Source of the DNA: Nocardia niwae NBRC 108934 = DSM 45340
GTDB lineage: Bacteria; Actinomycetota; Actinomycetes; Mycobacteriales; Mycobacteriaceae
DNA length: 64,000 nt
Assembly (NCBI RefSeq): GCF_001613465.1
Contig: NZ_BDCK01000031.1
Span: forward strand, 62,001-126,000
Reading direction: 5' to 3'
Shown: one piece after another, positions 39,593-48,453 of the stretch
Layout: each line of letters opens with the position of its first letter
Numbering within the stretch: the stretch's first letter is position 1
Notes under the pieces: model-generated
Told to the model about the DNA's origin: nothing
The model's input: the letters and a program-made list of their open reading frames with translations, nothing else
Database searches by the model: none
Translations under genes and position numbers: made by a program

Positions 39593-39594
39593 GT

Positions 39595-39689
39595 GTTCGC
39601 GGCCCCGGGGAGTCTCGTGTTCGAGCGACCGAGACTCGCGCCTGCGGCGCGTGCGCTTCGGTCACTCGAACACGAGACGGGCCGCGAAC
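39595..39689. repeat. Long imperfect inverted repeat (about 30-36 nt arms)
   Basis: The left arm (39595-39630) and right arm (39660-39689) are complementary except for a 6-nt insertion and one mismatch in the left arm. The best-matching cores are CTCGTGTTCGAG with CTCGAACACGAG, and GTTCGCGGCC with GGCCGCGAAC. The 29-nt loop contains another GC-rich palindromic core (GCGCCTGCGGCGC). Such an element could be a repeated extragenic sequence or a transcript-stabilising hairpin. No open frame crosses it. Confidence 0.7.
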
Positions 39690-39862
39690 GGCGCTCGTAA
39701 GACTCGCACCCCTCGGAGCTGGAGCAGTTTCGGTCGTCCCGGCATGATCGCGGCGGCATTCGCGATCGGACCGTCGCGTCGAGAGCCGACGACCACGGGT
39801 GCAGCGGGACCGGCGACGTGCCGAATCCGTGGTGATAGCGAACTCACCGCCAATTGAAGACA

Positions 39863-39904
39863 CCGCATGGCCCCTCAACAGCCGGAGGCCCGGCAACCAT
39901 GCGG
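39863..39904. terminator. Nested hairpin downstream of the TauD-type gene
   Basis: CCGCATGG (39863-39870) pairs with CCATGCGG (39897-39904), and the enclosed segment holds a second stem (GCCGG/CCGGC). It sits 9 nt beyond the stop of the minus-strand dioxygenase gene, so it probably ends that transcript. Confidence 0.55.
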
Positions 39905-39913
39905 GGTCCTCGC

Positions 39914-40843
39914 TCAGGATGCGAGCAGCTGCGGTTCCTCGATGATCGAGTAGTGCTCGGCGTTGCCCGCGACGACGGTGCTGGTCGCGCCGTCGACGCC
40001 GACCGGGACGTCGCCGGCCAGCGTGATGCGGGTCAGCTTGCGGGGCTGGTTGTCGTAGTCATCGATGGCGTAGTGCTGGGTGGCGCGGTTGTCCCAGATC
40101 GCCACGTCGCCGGGCGCCCAATCCCAGCGGGTGGTGTGCTCCAGACGGGTCACCCGGTCCTGGAACAGCCGGAACAGTGCGTGCGACTCGGCGCTGGACA
40201 GCCCCACGAAATGCTTGACGAAGTGGCCGAGCAGCAACGCCCGCTCCCCGGTCTCGGGGTGCACGCGCACCACCGGGTGCTCGGTCTCGTAGTAGGTGGA
40301 CTCGAACTCGGCGCGGTAGGCGGCTGTATTGGGACGCGGCGTCTCCTCGACGCGGGCGTAGTCGTAGACGTTGGTGTGCACGGCGCGCAGGGATTCGGCG
40401 AGCCGCTTGAGCGGCTCCGGCAGCGACTCGTAGGCCGCGACGGTGGAGGCCCAGGTGGTGGCGCCCCCGTAGGACGGCAGGTGCACCGCGCGCAGGATGG
40501 ACGCCTTCGGGACGCGGTCGACGAAAGTGACATCGGTATGCCAGCTGTTGGCGCGGCCGTGCTCGGAATCGATCGCCAGGCTCTTCACGCCGTGCGAGGT
40601 GACCGTCGGGTGCGGGGTGGTCGGCGCGCCGAGCAGCTGGGCGAACTCGTATTGCCCGTCCTCGGTGAGGTGATCCTGCCCGCGGAAGAAGACGACCTTG
40701 TGCTCGAGCAGCGCGCGACGGATCACCTCGACGGTCGCCGAATCCAGATCGCCGCCGAGCCGGACATTGTCGATTCGCGCGCCGATACGGGCGCCGAGCT
40801 TGGTCACCGAGGCGGTGGTTGGGGTTGCGGGTGCGACCGTCAT
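39914..40843 (-). CDS. TauD/TfdA-family 2-oxoglutarate-dependent dioxygenase
   Basis: 309 aa. The iron-binding facial triad is visible: His102 and Asp104 in SWHTDVTF, and His257 in TQHYAIDDYD. The Arg pair in RKLTRITLAGD is placed to bind the 2-oxoglutarate carboxylate. Relatives cleave taurine, alkylsulfates or phenoxyacetates; the M. tuberculosis relative Rv3406 acts on alkylsulfates. A sulfur-scavenging role is likely but the substrate is not shown. ATG start. Divergent from the CoA-transferase gene over 268 nt with no clear operator. Confidence 0.9.
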   Translation of the reverse strand: MTVAPATPTTASVTKLGARIGARIDNVRLGGDLDSATVEVIRRALLEHKVVFFRGQDHLTEDGQYEFAQLLGAPTTPHPTVTSHGVKSLAIDSEHGRANSWHTDVTFVDRVPKASILRAVHLPSYGGATTWASTVAAYESLPEPLKRLAESLRAVHTNVYDYARVEETPRPNTAAYRAEFESTYYETEHPVVRVHPETGERALLLGHFVKHFVGLSSAESHALFRLFQDRVTRLEHTTRWDWAPGDVAIWDNRATQHYAIDDYDNQPRKLTRITLAGDVPVGVDGATSTVVAGNAEHYSIIEEPQLLAS

Positions 40844-41111
40844 GAGATCACCTTCGCTGTCGAGATCGGTTGGTGCCGCTCGAGCACATCACCCGAACAA
40901 CATCGCTGACCAGGGTTTTCGTCGGGCTGATCGCAAACAGGGCGGAAACTCGCGCATCGCGAACCAGCCCCCGCCGCCCTGCTCCCCGCGCGGCGACCGA
41001 AACGGACGCACCCCCGGAGGGCGCGCGTCCCACGAGACCTTCCCGGGGCGGTGAACACGCGGCGCCGGAGGCGCTGCGGAAACCGGCGCGCCATGGTCCA
41101 GACTGGTTGCC

Positions 41112-42332
41112 ATGAGTATTCGGCCGCTGGACGGGGTGCGCGTCCTGGAACTCGGCAATTACATCGCCGCGCCGACCGCCGGGCGCATTCTCGGCGATTT
41201 CGGCGCCGAGGTGATCAAGGTGGAACGCCCGAAAGCGGGCGACGAGCTGCGCAACTGGCGGCTCTACGGCGGCGACACCTCGATGCTCTACCGGACGATC
41301 AACCGCAACAAGAAGTCGATCACCCTCGACCTGCGTACCGAGGCGGGGCGCGGGATCGTGCTCGATCTGGTGCGGCGCTGTGACGTGCTGCTGGAGAATT
41401 TCCGGCCGGGGATGCTGGAGAAGTGGGGCCTGGGCCCGGAGGTGCTGAACGAGGCGAATCCGGATCTGGTGATCACCAGGATCTCCGCCTACGGGCAGAC
41501 GGGGCCCATGTCGGAGCGTCCCGGGTTCGCCGCGGTGGCCGAGGCGGTGGGTGGCCTGCGCGAACTGGTGGGTGATCCGGACCGTCCGCCCGTGCGCACG
41601 GGCGTCTCGATCGGTGACTCCATCGCGGGCATCTACGCCGCCTTCGGCACCGTGATGGCGCTGTTCCAGCGCGAGCGCCGCGCCGAGCGGGACGAGCCGG
41701 TCCCGTTGCGGGAGAGGACGATCGACGTGGCGCTCAACGAGGCCATCCTCTCGGTGATGGAGTCGCTGGTGCCGGACTATCTCGCCTACGGCATCCAGCG
41801 CGAACGCGTCGGCGGCCGGATGGAGGGCATCGCGCCGAGCAACGCCTATCCGTGCGCGGACGGAACCAGCATCATCATCGGCGGCAACGGCGACGCCATC
41901 TTCCAGCGCTATATGGCGGTCATCGATCGGCCGGACCTGGCCGCGGACCCGGAACTCCAGGACAACGCGGGCCGCTGGCGTCACCGCGAGCGGCTTGACG
42001 CGGCGATCGGCGAGTGGACGATCCGGCGCACTCGCGCCGAGGCGCTGAAACTGCTGGACGCCGCCGCGATCCCGTGCGGCCCGATCTACACCGCGGCCGA
42101 CATCGTGGCCGACGAGCAGTATCGGGCACGCAACATGATCCAGCCGTTCGCCGTGGACGTCGGCGCGCCGGAGCCGAAGGTCGTCGGCTTCCCCGGCATC
42201 GTCCCGGTGATCGGTGACCAGTCCCTTCCCATCCGTACGGTCGGTCCCGACCTGGGGGAGCACACCCGGGAAGTGCTGTCCGATCTGCTCGGCATGAGCG
42301 AAGCCGAGATCGATGCGTTGGAGGCGCGATGA
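41112..42332 (+). CDS. CaiB/BaiF family III CoA-transferase
   Basis: 406 aa. Conserved stretches are VLELGNYIAAPTAGRILGDFG near the N-terminus, VLLENFRPGMLEKWGLG, and the active-site Asp169 in SIGDSIAGIYAAFGT, which forms acyl and CoA intermediates during carboxylic-acid CoA transfer. It is coupled by overlap to a 55-codon ORF and then to an HMG-CoA-lyase-like gene, so it probably activates an acid whose CoA ester is next cleaved by the lyase, as in citramalate, leucine or branched-acid degradation. ATG start. Confidence 0.9.
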   Translation: MSIRPLDGVRVLELGNYIAAPTAGRILGDFGAEVIKVERPKAGDELRNWRLYGGDTSMLYRTINRNKKSITLDLRTEAGRGIVLDLVRRCDVLLENFRPGMLEKWGLGPEVLNEANPDLVITRISAYGQTGPMSERPGFAAVAEAVGGLRELVGDPDRPPVRTGVSIGDSIAGIYAAFGTVMALFQRERRAERDEPVPLRERTIDVALNEAILSVMESLVPDYLAYGIQRERVGGRMEGIAPSNAYPCADGTSIIIGGNGDAIFQRYMAVIDRPDLAADPELQDNAGRWRHRERLDAAIGEWTIRRTRAEALKLLDAAAIPCGPIYTAADIVADEQYRARNMIQPFAVDVGAPEPKVVGFPGIVPVIGDQSLPIRTVGPDLGEHTREVLSDLLGMSEAEIDALEAR

Positions 42333-42496
42333 GCACGCGATCGCACGACCGCAGGCGTCCGAAGGGGCGCGGACCACGAGAACTGCGTTCGCCGGGCGCC
42401 AGCAGGCCCGTCGTCCAGCCGAATCCGACCGGAGCGGGCGAGAAGCCATGGGGCGGCGTGATGTGCGGGCACCACCGGGCGCGGGAGCAGCGATGA
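42329..42496 (+). CDS. 55-aa basic ORF bridging the CoA-transferase and lyase genes
   Basis: ATG 42329 overlaps the CoA-transferase stop (ATGA), and its own TGA overlaps the lyase ATG at 42493 (again ATGA). The 55-residue product is Arg/Pro/Gly-rich (MSTRSHDRRRPKGRGPREL) and has no known domain. Its exact fit between two genes supports a translated ORF that carries ribosomes through, but the sequence could also be an in-frame spacer. A ribosome-binding-like GGAGGCG lies upstream within the CoA-transferase gene. Confidence 0.5.
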   Translation: MSTRSHDRRRPKGRGPRELRSPGASRPVVQPNPTGAGEKPWGGVMCGHHRAREQR

Positions 42497-43431
42497 CCGC
42501 GCCGGTGCTGCGCGACGTCACCCTGCGCGACGGACTGCAGCTGACCGGCAAGCTGCTGCCCGTGCAGCGCAAGGTGGACGTCGTGCGCCGCCTGCTCGCG
42601 CTCGGGGTGCCCGCGCTGGAGATCGGCTCGATGGCGCGCCCGGACCTGGTCGCGCCGATGGCCAACACCATGGAGCTGGTCGCCGCGTTGACGCCGGAGG
42701 AACTGAGCCGCTGCTGGGTGTGGGTGGCGACACCGCGCCATGTGGAGAAGGCCGCCGCGGCGGGAGTGCGCAATTTCCAGTACTGCTTCTCGGTCTCCGA
42801 CGCGCACAACCGGGCGAACATCGGCCGCGATACCGAGGCCAGCGTCGCCGCCATGCCGGACGCGGTGCGCCACGCCCGCGCGGTGGACGGCTCGATCCAG
42901 CTCTGCTTGGCGACGGCGTTCACCTGCCCGTTCGACGGGCCGGTCGATCCGGAACGGGTACTGGCCATCGCTCGCGACCCGCGCACCGAGGGCGCGGACG
43001 ACATCGTCTTGGCCGACACCCTCGGCCAAGCCCATCCCGGGGAGGTCGCCGCACTGGTCGCCGCGGTACGCGACCGCACGCCCGAGCGACGCATCGTCTT
43101 CCACGGTCACGACACATGGGGTATGGGCGTGGCCAACACCCTCGCCGCGGTCGCTGCGGGCGCTGACATGGTCGACGGCGCGCTCGGCGGACTCGGCGGC
43201 TGCCCCTTCGCTCCCGGCGCGAGCGGCAACACCGCCTCCGAAGACATCCTTTTCGCCACCAGACCGGACTGGTTCACCCCCGCCACCCTGGCCGCGCTGG
43301 TCGACCTGTCGGAGGAACTGCTGTCCGAACTCGGCGAACCCAACCGCTCCCGCGCCCTCGAAGGCGCCCGATCCGAGGCCGCTGCGTTCGAGTGGGTGGT
43401 GGGCAGCGCGGAAACACAGGGTCTTCCCTGA
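42493..43431 (+). CDS. Hydroxymethylglutaryl-CoA lyase-like protein
   Basis: 312 aa from ATG 42493 with GGGAG upstream. The DRE-TIM metallolyase signature is clear: LRDVTLRDGLQ at the N-terminus, the middle strand NFQYCFSVSDAHNRANIGR, LADTLGQAHP, HGHDTWGMGVANTLAAVAAGADMVDGALGGLGGCPFAPGASGN, and the final Cys in the GGCPFAPGASGN loop. HMG-CoA lyase cleaves 3-hydroxy-3-methylglutaryl-CoA to acetyl-CoA and acetoacetate; relatives use citramalyl- or other 3-hydroxy-acyl CoAs. The neighbouring CoA-transferase argues for a catabolic acyl-CoA pathway. Confidence 0.9.
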   Translation: MTAPVLRDVTLRDGLQLTGKLLPVQRKVDVVRRLLALGVPALEIGSMARPDLVAPMANTMELVAALTPEELSRCWVWVATPRHVEKAAAAGVRNFQYCFSVSDAHNRANIGRDTEASVAAMPDAVRHARAVDGSIQLCLATAFTCPFDGPVDPERVLAIARDPRTEGADDIVLADTLGQAHPGEVAALVAAVRDRTPERRIVFHGHDTWGMGVANTLAAVAAGADMVDGALGGLGGCPFAPGASGNTASEDILFATRPDWFTPATLAALVDLSEELLSELGEPNRSRALEGARSEAAAFEWVVGSAETQGLP

Positions 43432-43467
43432 TGGCGTGGGGACGCGAAGCCGGTAAGACTGGACGGC

Positions 43468-44244
43468 ATGACTTCGCAAGCCTTGGGCGCCGACACAGAC
43501 GGCCTGGCGGCATCGATCGGTGTCGCGGCCCACGCTATCGAACTGACCAAGGTCTACGGATCGGGTGACACCCAGGTCAGGGCATTGGACGGAGTGTCGG
43601 CCCAGTTCGCGAAGGGAGAGTTCACCGCGATCATGGGCCCGTCCGGGTCGGGCAAGTCGACCCTCATGCACTGCCTGGCCGGACTCGACAGCGCCAGCTC
43701 GGGCACCGTCCGGATCGGCGAAACCGACCTGACCGCGCTGTCGGACAAGCAGATGACGCGCCTGCGCCGGGACCGGATCGGCTTCGTCTTCCAGGCGTTC
43801 AACCTGGTGCCGACGCTCACGGCGCTGGAGAACATCACGTTGCCGCTGGACATCGCGGGACGCGAGCCCGACCAGGAGTGGCTGGACACGGTGCTGAAGC
43901 GGCTCGGACTGATCGATCGGCTCACCCACCGTCCCAGCGAGCTGTCCGGCGGTCAGCAGCAGCGGGTGGCCTGCGCCCGGGCGCTCGCGGGCAAACCGGA
44001 GATCATCTTCGGCGACGAGCCGACCGGCAACCTGGACTCCCGCGCCTCGGAGGAGGTGTTGTCGATCCTGCGCGCGGCGGTGGACGAGTTCGGGCAGACG
44101 GTCGTCATCGTCACCCACGAACCGCATGCGGCGGGATTCGCCGACCGGGTGGTCTTCCTCGCCGACGGACGCATCGTCGACGAGATGCGCGATCCGACCG
44201 CCGACACGGTGCTCGACCGGATGAAAGCGCTGGAACAGGCGTGA
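43468..44244 (+). CDS. LolD/MacB-type ABC transporter ATP-binding protein
   Basis: 258 aa. Walker A MGPSGSGKST, signature LSGGQQQRVACARALAG, Walker B IIFGDEPTGNLDSRASEE, and the H-loop VVIVTHEPHAAGFAD are all intact. The GDEPTGNLD form is typical of the MacB/FtsE/LolD class that drives mechanotransmission through FtsX-like permeases instead of pumping through a channel. The permease gene follows 34 nt later. Substrate might be a cell-envelope lipid, lipoprotein or peptide. Confidence 0.92.
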   Translation: MTSQALGADTDGLAASIGVAAHAIELTKVYGSGDTQVRALDGVSAQFAKGEFTAIMGPSGSGKSTLMHCLAGLDSASSGTVRIGETDLTALSDKQMTRLRRDRIGFVFQAFNLVPTLTALENITLPLDIAGREPDQEWLDTVLKRLGLIDRLTHRPSELSGGQQQRVACARALAGKPEIIFGDEPTGNLDSRASEEVLSILRAAVDEFGQTVVIVTHEPHAAGFADRVVFLADGRIVDEMRDPTADTVLDRMKALEQA

Positions 44245-44278
44245 TCGGGCGCTCGCGGAAGAATCGGGGGCGGGTGTG

Positions 44279-46807
44279 ATGGCCGGAAGTCCGATGCGCA
44301 AAGTCGCGCTGCGCAATCTCGCCGCGCACAAGGTGCGGCTCGCGCTGACCCTCTTGTCGGTGGTGCTCGGGACCGCGTTCATCGCGGGCTCGTTCGTGTT
44401 CACCGACACGCTGCAGAGCACTTTCGACGGGATCTTCGCCAACGAGGCGAAGGGCGTCGACGTCCGGGTGAGCCCGAAGGAGCGCCAGGCGCAGGGCGTG
44501 CCGAACAACGTGGTGGACGAGCTGGCGAAGTATCCGGGCGTCCGCACTGTCGCCCCGAGCGTGAACGGACCGCTGGTCCTGCTCGATCCGGCGGGCAAGA
44601 AAGCCGTGCAGACCGGCGGGGCGCCGACGTTCGGCAAGTCGTACCTGCCGCCGGAGAAGGCCGTCGCGGAGCCGGAGAAGTTCCTGCAGGGTGTGCCGCC
44701 TGCCCGGCCGGGTGAAATCGCGCTCAACACCGGCGGGGCCGAGCGCGCCGGACTGAAGATCGGTGACCGGACGAAGATCCTCATCCCGTCCCAGCCCGAT
44801 CCCCTCGATGTGACCCTCACCGGCATCTACGAAGTCCCCTCCGACACGGGCGGTTTCATCGGAGTGCTGTTCGACGACGCGCAGGCGCGCAAGCTGTTCA
44901 CCGACGGCCTGCACGTCGCGTATGTGGATCTGGCCGCGACCGGCGTTCCCGGCGACGAACTGCGCGACAACCTGGCCCGAGAGCTGCCGGGCTACAAAGT
45001 GCAGAACGGCGATCAGGTGCGTGCGGACCTGAAGAAGGAAGTCTCCAACGCGCTCAACTTCATCAACTACTTCCTGCTCGCCTTCGGCGCGATCGCGCTG
45101 ATCGTCGGCACGTTCATCATCTACAACACCTTCTCGATGATCGTCGCGCAACGCCTGCGGGAGCTGGCGCTGCTGCGCGCGGTCGGCGCGAGCAGGCAGC
45201 AGGTCGGCACGTCGGTGGTGGCGGAGGCGTTCGTCATCGGATTGATCGGCAGCCTGATCGGTCTCGCGGGCGGCGTCGGGCTGGCGTTCGGACTGTCGGC
45301 GGTGCTCAACGCGTTCGACCTCGGGTTGCCCACCGGATCGATGGCGGTCCGGCCGCGGACCATCGTGGTGGGGCTGCTGGTCGGACTCGTCGTGACGATG
45401 GTGAGCGCGTACGCGCCCGCGCGCCGCGCCTCGCGCATTCCGCCCGTGCAGGCCATGCGCGAGGAGTTCGCGTCGACCGGGGAGTCGCTGCGCCTGCGCA
45501 CGGTCTTCGGTGTGGTGCTCGCCGTGGTCGGCGCGGGGTTCGTCGTACTGGGCGCGCAGCGCACCGGCGGCACGGCGGCCGCCACGGTCGGCGTCGGCGC
45601 GCTCGGGCTGATCTTCGCGGTGCTGCTCGCCGCGCCCGCGCTGTCGAGGCCGCTGGTCGGCGGGCTCGGCCTGCTGGTGCGTCCATTCGGGCCGGTCGGC
45701 CGCATGGCGCGCAACAACGCGGCGCGCAATCCGCGCCGCACCGCCGCGACGGCCTTCGCGCTCACCTTGGGACTGATGCTCGTCTCCGCCATCGGCATGC
45801 TGGGCGCTTCGGCGAAGGCCAGCGTCGGTGTGCTGGTCGACAAGGGGGTGCGGGCCGACTACGTGCTGGCCGGACCGCAGCTGCTCGGCGTGCCGTTCGG
45901 CGCGGCCGACGCCGCGCGCACCGAGGTGCCGGGCGTCGAGCAGGCGGTGGGGATGCGGGGCGCCGGCTTCAAACTCGGCGACGAGCAGGTGTTCGCCACC
46001 TCGCCGGACGGTCCGCTGGCAGGCGTGCTGAACTACGAGATCGTGCGCGGCAGCGACACGCTCGGAGCCAGGGACGTGCTCGTGTCGGAGGACGAGGCTG
46101 CCGATCGCGGATGGAAGGTCGGCGACCAGGTGACCCCGACCAGCGTCGACGGCAAGAAGGTTCCGCTCACCGTGACCGGTGTGTACAAGAAGAACCCGCT
46201 GCTCGGTCCGATGGTGGTGTCGCAGACGGTCTACGACGAGGTCGTCCCGCTCAACTTCCGGACCAACTTCCTGGTGCTGATCAAAGCGCAACCGGGTGCG
46301 AACCTCACCCAGATGCGCGCTGATCTGGAGAAAGCCACCGAGCAGTTCGTCGTGGTGCAGGTGCAGGACCGCGAGGAGTTCAAAGGCGCGCAGGGCAAAC
46401 AGATCAACACCCTGCTGGCCATCCTGTACGGCTTGCTCGCCCTCGCGGTGGTCATCGCGATCCTCGGCATCGTCAACACCCTCGCACTGTCGGTGGTGGA
46501 GCGCAGGCGGGAGATCGGCATGCTGCGCGCGGTCGGCATGCAGCGCACCCAGGTGCGCCGGACCATCTATCTGGAGTCGATGCTGATCGCGGTGTTCGGC
46601 GCGGTCGTCGGCATGGTCCTCGGGCTGGGGCTCGGCGTCGGCTTCCTGCGCACGCTGCGCGACCTCGGGCTCGATCAGATCGCCATCCCGTGGAGCCAGC
46701 TGGTCCTGGTCCTGGTCAGTTCGGCGGTCGTCGGGGTGCTCGCCGCGCTCTGGCCCGCCGTGCGGGCGGCGCGCACGCCACCGCTGGCGGCCATCGCGGA
46801 TCTCTGA
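44279..46807 (+). CDS. MacB/FtsX-type ABC permease with two FtsX domains
   Basis: 842 aa from ATG 44279; GTG 44276 would add one residue. The chain has a first transmembrane helix (LTLLSVVLGTAFIAGSFVFT), a large periplasmic domain (about 45-245), and an FtsX domain of three helices (about 255-395). A middle section with two further helices leads into a second FtsX-type helix around residue 500, a second extracellular domain, and a C-terminal FtsX domain (about 705-840). This duplicated layout is common in actinobacterial export ABC systems that act as monomers. It works with the ATPase immediately upstream. Confidence 0.9.
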   Translation: MAGSPMRKVALRNLAAHKVRLALTLLSVVLGTAFIAGSFVFTDTLQSTFDGIFANEAKGVDVRVSPKERQAQGVPNNVVDELAKYPGVRTVAPSVNGPLVLLDPAGKKAVQTGGAPTFGKSYLPPEKAVAEPEKFLQGVPPARPGEIALNTGGAERAGLKIGDRTKILIPSQPDPLDVTLTGIYEVPSDTGGFIGVLFDDAQARKLFTDGLHVAYVDLAATGVPGDELRDNLARELPGYKVQNGDQVRADLKKEVSNALNFINYFLLAFGAIALIVGTFIIYNTFSMIVAQRLRELALLRAVGASRQQVGTSVVAEAFVIGLIGSLIGLAGGVGLAFGLSAVLNAFDLGLPTGSMAVRPRTIVVGLLVGLVVTMVSAYAPARRASRIPPVQAMREEFASTGESLRLRTVFGVVLAVVGAGFVVLGAQRTGGTAAATVGVGALGLIFAVLLAAPALSRPLVGGLGLLVRPFGPVGRMARNNAARNPRRTAATAFALTLGLMLVSAIGMLGASAKASVGVLVDKGVRADYVLAGPQLLGVPFGAADAARTEVPGVEQAVGMRGAGFKLGDEQVFATSPDGPLAGVLNYEIVRGSDTLGARDVLVSEDEAADRGWKVGDQVTPTSVDGKKVPLTVTGVYKKNPLLGPMVVSQTVYDEVVPLNFRTNFLVLIKAQPGANLTQMRADLEKATEQFVVVQVQDREEFKGAQGKQINTLLAILYGLLALAVVIAILGIVNTLALSVVERRREIGMLRAVGMQRTQVRRTIYLESMLIAVFGAVVGMVLGLGLGVGFLRTLRDLGLDQIAIPWSQLVLVLVSSAVVGVLAALWPAVRAARTPPLAAIADL

Positions 46808-47190
46808 CGTCCGTGCGGCGCACATCCGCTGTGCGCCGCGCGGACGCGGATCGGTTCCGCCCGGCTGCTGTCTGCATGTGGTCATTCCTCGGTCGGACGT
46901 GAGCATTCGGGGGCGTTGAGCGCCTGACGGGTCGAGCTGCCGGATGCCGACGCGACGACCGAGGCTGAGGCTGAGGCACGTCCCCATTGCGCCCTCAATC
47001 GGCATTCCCGATGGCAGCATTCATCGCGAATTCGCTTGTCGTGCAAGCGAACCCGATCTTCCTCGCGACGGTGTCCGTCCCGTCACATCCTGCTGCAGTT
47101 GTCGGTTTCGTAGTGTTAATTTAAACGGAGGCTACCACTCCACTTAATTCTACATAAACGGCCTGATTCAACGGGGAAGGAGGCCGCGCG
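46808..47190. promoter_or_regulatory. Intergenic region with AT-rich stretch before the PAP2 gene
   Basis: 383 nt with no gene that I can support. The last 80 nt are unusually AT-rich for this genome (TTAATTTAAAC near 47115-47125 and TTAATTCTACATAAAC near 47144-47159), followed by an almost perfect ribosome-binding site AAGGAGG 7 nt before the ATG at 47191. The AT-rich part is the best promoter candidate; exact -35/-10 hexamers are uncertain. Confidence 0.45.
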
Positions 47191-48009
47191 ATGGTCGCTG
47201 TGGACTTCGGCGGACTGGAGTTCGCGCCGGGCGGAGTCGTCGAACGGGTGCGGACGGCAGTGCGCGGTCGCGGCGGCGAGGCGGTGGGACAGCTCGTTCT
47301 CATCACGGTGCTCTACCTCGGCTACCGTGCCGGACGGTTGATCACCGCCGACGACACCGGGCGCGCCATGGGCAACGCGTACGGCCTGCTCGGCTTCGAG
47401 GAACGGCTCGGCCTGCCGGACGAACGGACGGTTCAGGCGTTGTTCCTGCACCGCGAGTTCCTCGCCGTTCCGGCCAACTTCTACTACGCCAGTGCCCATT
47501 TCACCGTGGCCGTGGGAGTACTCCTGTGGCTGTGGACGTTCCGGCCGGAACACTATCGCTGGACCAGGAACCTCATGGTGGCGTTGACCGCGGCCGCGCT
47601 CGTAGTGCACATCCTGGTCCCGCTTGCCCCTCCGCGCATGCTGACCGATCGGGGCTTCATCGACCTCGCCGCGCGCTACGGCCAATCCGTCTACGGCGCG
47701 GCCGATTCCGGCGGGCTGTCCAATCAACTCGCGGCCATGCCATCGCTGCACGTCGGCTGGGCGCTGCTGCTCGGCATGGCGGTGGTGGCGGCGACCCGGA
47801 CGCCGTGGCGCTGGCTGGCCTTGGCCCATCCGGCGCTGACCACGCTGGTGGTGGTGGGCACCGCCAACCACTATTGGCTGGACGCCCTCGTCGCTGTTGT
47901 GTTGCTGGCATCGTCCGCCGTCCTGCATCCCGTCGTGGTGCCCGCAGCGGCCACGGCGTGGGGCGTGATGGGTCCCGTGCCACCGAAACCTGCGCTGACC
48001 AGACGCTGA
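47191..48009 (+). CDS. PAP2/inositolphosphotransferase-like membrane protein
   Basis: 272 aa. Hydrophobic segments at about 35-50, 98-117, 127-145, 184-203, 207-224 and 231-247. The PAP2 active-site motifs are present: AMPSLHVGW (His187 as part of the C2 motif) and GTANHYWLDALV (His227 as nucleophile, Asp231). The C1 motif (KxxxxxxRP) is weak; LVPLAPPRM may stand in for it. Such proteins remove or transfer phosphate or phospho-inositol on lipids at the membrane outer face. Very strong ribosome-binding site. Confidence 0.85.
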   Translation: MVAVDFGGLEFAPGGVVERVRTAVRGRGGEAVGQLVLITVLYLGYRAGRLITADDTGRAMGNAYGLLGFEERLGLPDERTVQALFLHREFLAVPANFYYASAHFTVAVGVLLWLWTFRPEHYRWTRNLMVALTAAALVVHILVPLAPPRMLTDRGFIDLAARYGQSVYGAADSGGLSNQLAAMPSLHVGWALLLGMAVVAATRTPWRWLALAHPALTTLVVVGTANHYWLDALVAVVLLASSAVLHPVVVPAAATAWGVMGPVPPKPALTRR

Positions 48010-48107
48010 CATCCACCACACGCCCGGCGACGCTGACCGGAGAAGCGCTCCGGCGCGCGTACGATCGCAGAGCCGTCCTAGTTCGCCCGTCCGGACAAGG
48101 AGTTGCC

Positions 48108-48200
48108 ATGGAATTGATGACCATCGCGGATCTGCTGTCCTCGCTTGCCATCCAGGTGTTCGCCCTGTTGGGCGGATTCCCCGGCGGTTACCCCGGCTGA
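48108..48200 (+). CDS. 30-aa hydrophobic peptide with Gly/Pro/aromatic tail
   Basis: AAGGAG sits 5 nt before the ATG, close to ideal for this genome. The product starts MELMTIADLLSSLAIQVF, is hydrophobic in the middle, and ends ALLGGFPGGYPG. It lies 98 nt after the PAP2 gene. The size, strong ribosome-binding site and patterned tail make it more likely than chance to be translated. It could be a small membrane peptide or a regulatory leader; no known family. Confidence 0.5.
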   Translation: MELMTIADLLSSLAIQVFALLGGFPGGYPG

Positions 48201-48360
48201 CCCGTTCCGGCCTGCGCGCCGCTGTTCATCGCGGCGAGCATCTGCCGCATGAGCGCGGGCATGGTCCGGATACCGGTGGCCGCAACGGCGCCGCGGTGGG
48301 CTGGAGCGAGTAGGTCCAGTTCACCGCGGTCCGGCCGGATTGCTCGTGGACAGCGGTGAC
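48188..48360 (-). pseudogene. Frameshifted C-terminal remnant of an SRPBCC-like protein
   Basis: Read on the minus strand, about 48360 to 48300 gives VTAVHEQSGRTAVNWTYSLQ, which resembles the last strand of SRPBCC (polyketide cyclase-like) proteins. After a shift of frame near 48300 the translation continues RGAVAATGIRTMPALMRQML and then AAMNSGAQAGTGQPG to a stop at 48188-48190, like the final helix of the same fold. No upstream part of such a gene is present, so this is read as a truncated and frameshifted remnant. The end overlaps the small-peptide ORF antisense. The rest of 48201-48453 shows no other gene. Confidence 0.45.
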
Positions 48361-48453
48361 CGCATGATCGCCCTACAGCCCACCGCCGACTCGGGGTATC
48401 CCCAGACCGTGGAGCGGAACGGGCCGCCCCCTTCGTGGGGTTCGGTGCGGGCC

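Noticed and set aside
44111..47020. 969-codon minus-strand frame opposite the FtsX-type permease
   Set aside because: Antisense shadow; it crosses the intergenic region and has no membrane helices or motifs.
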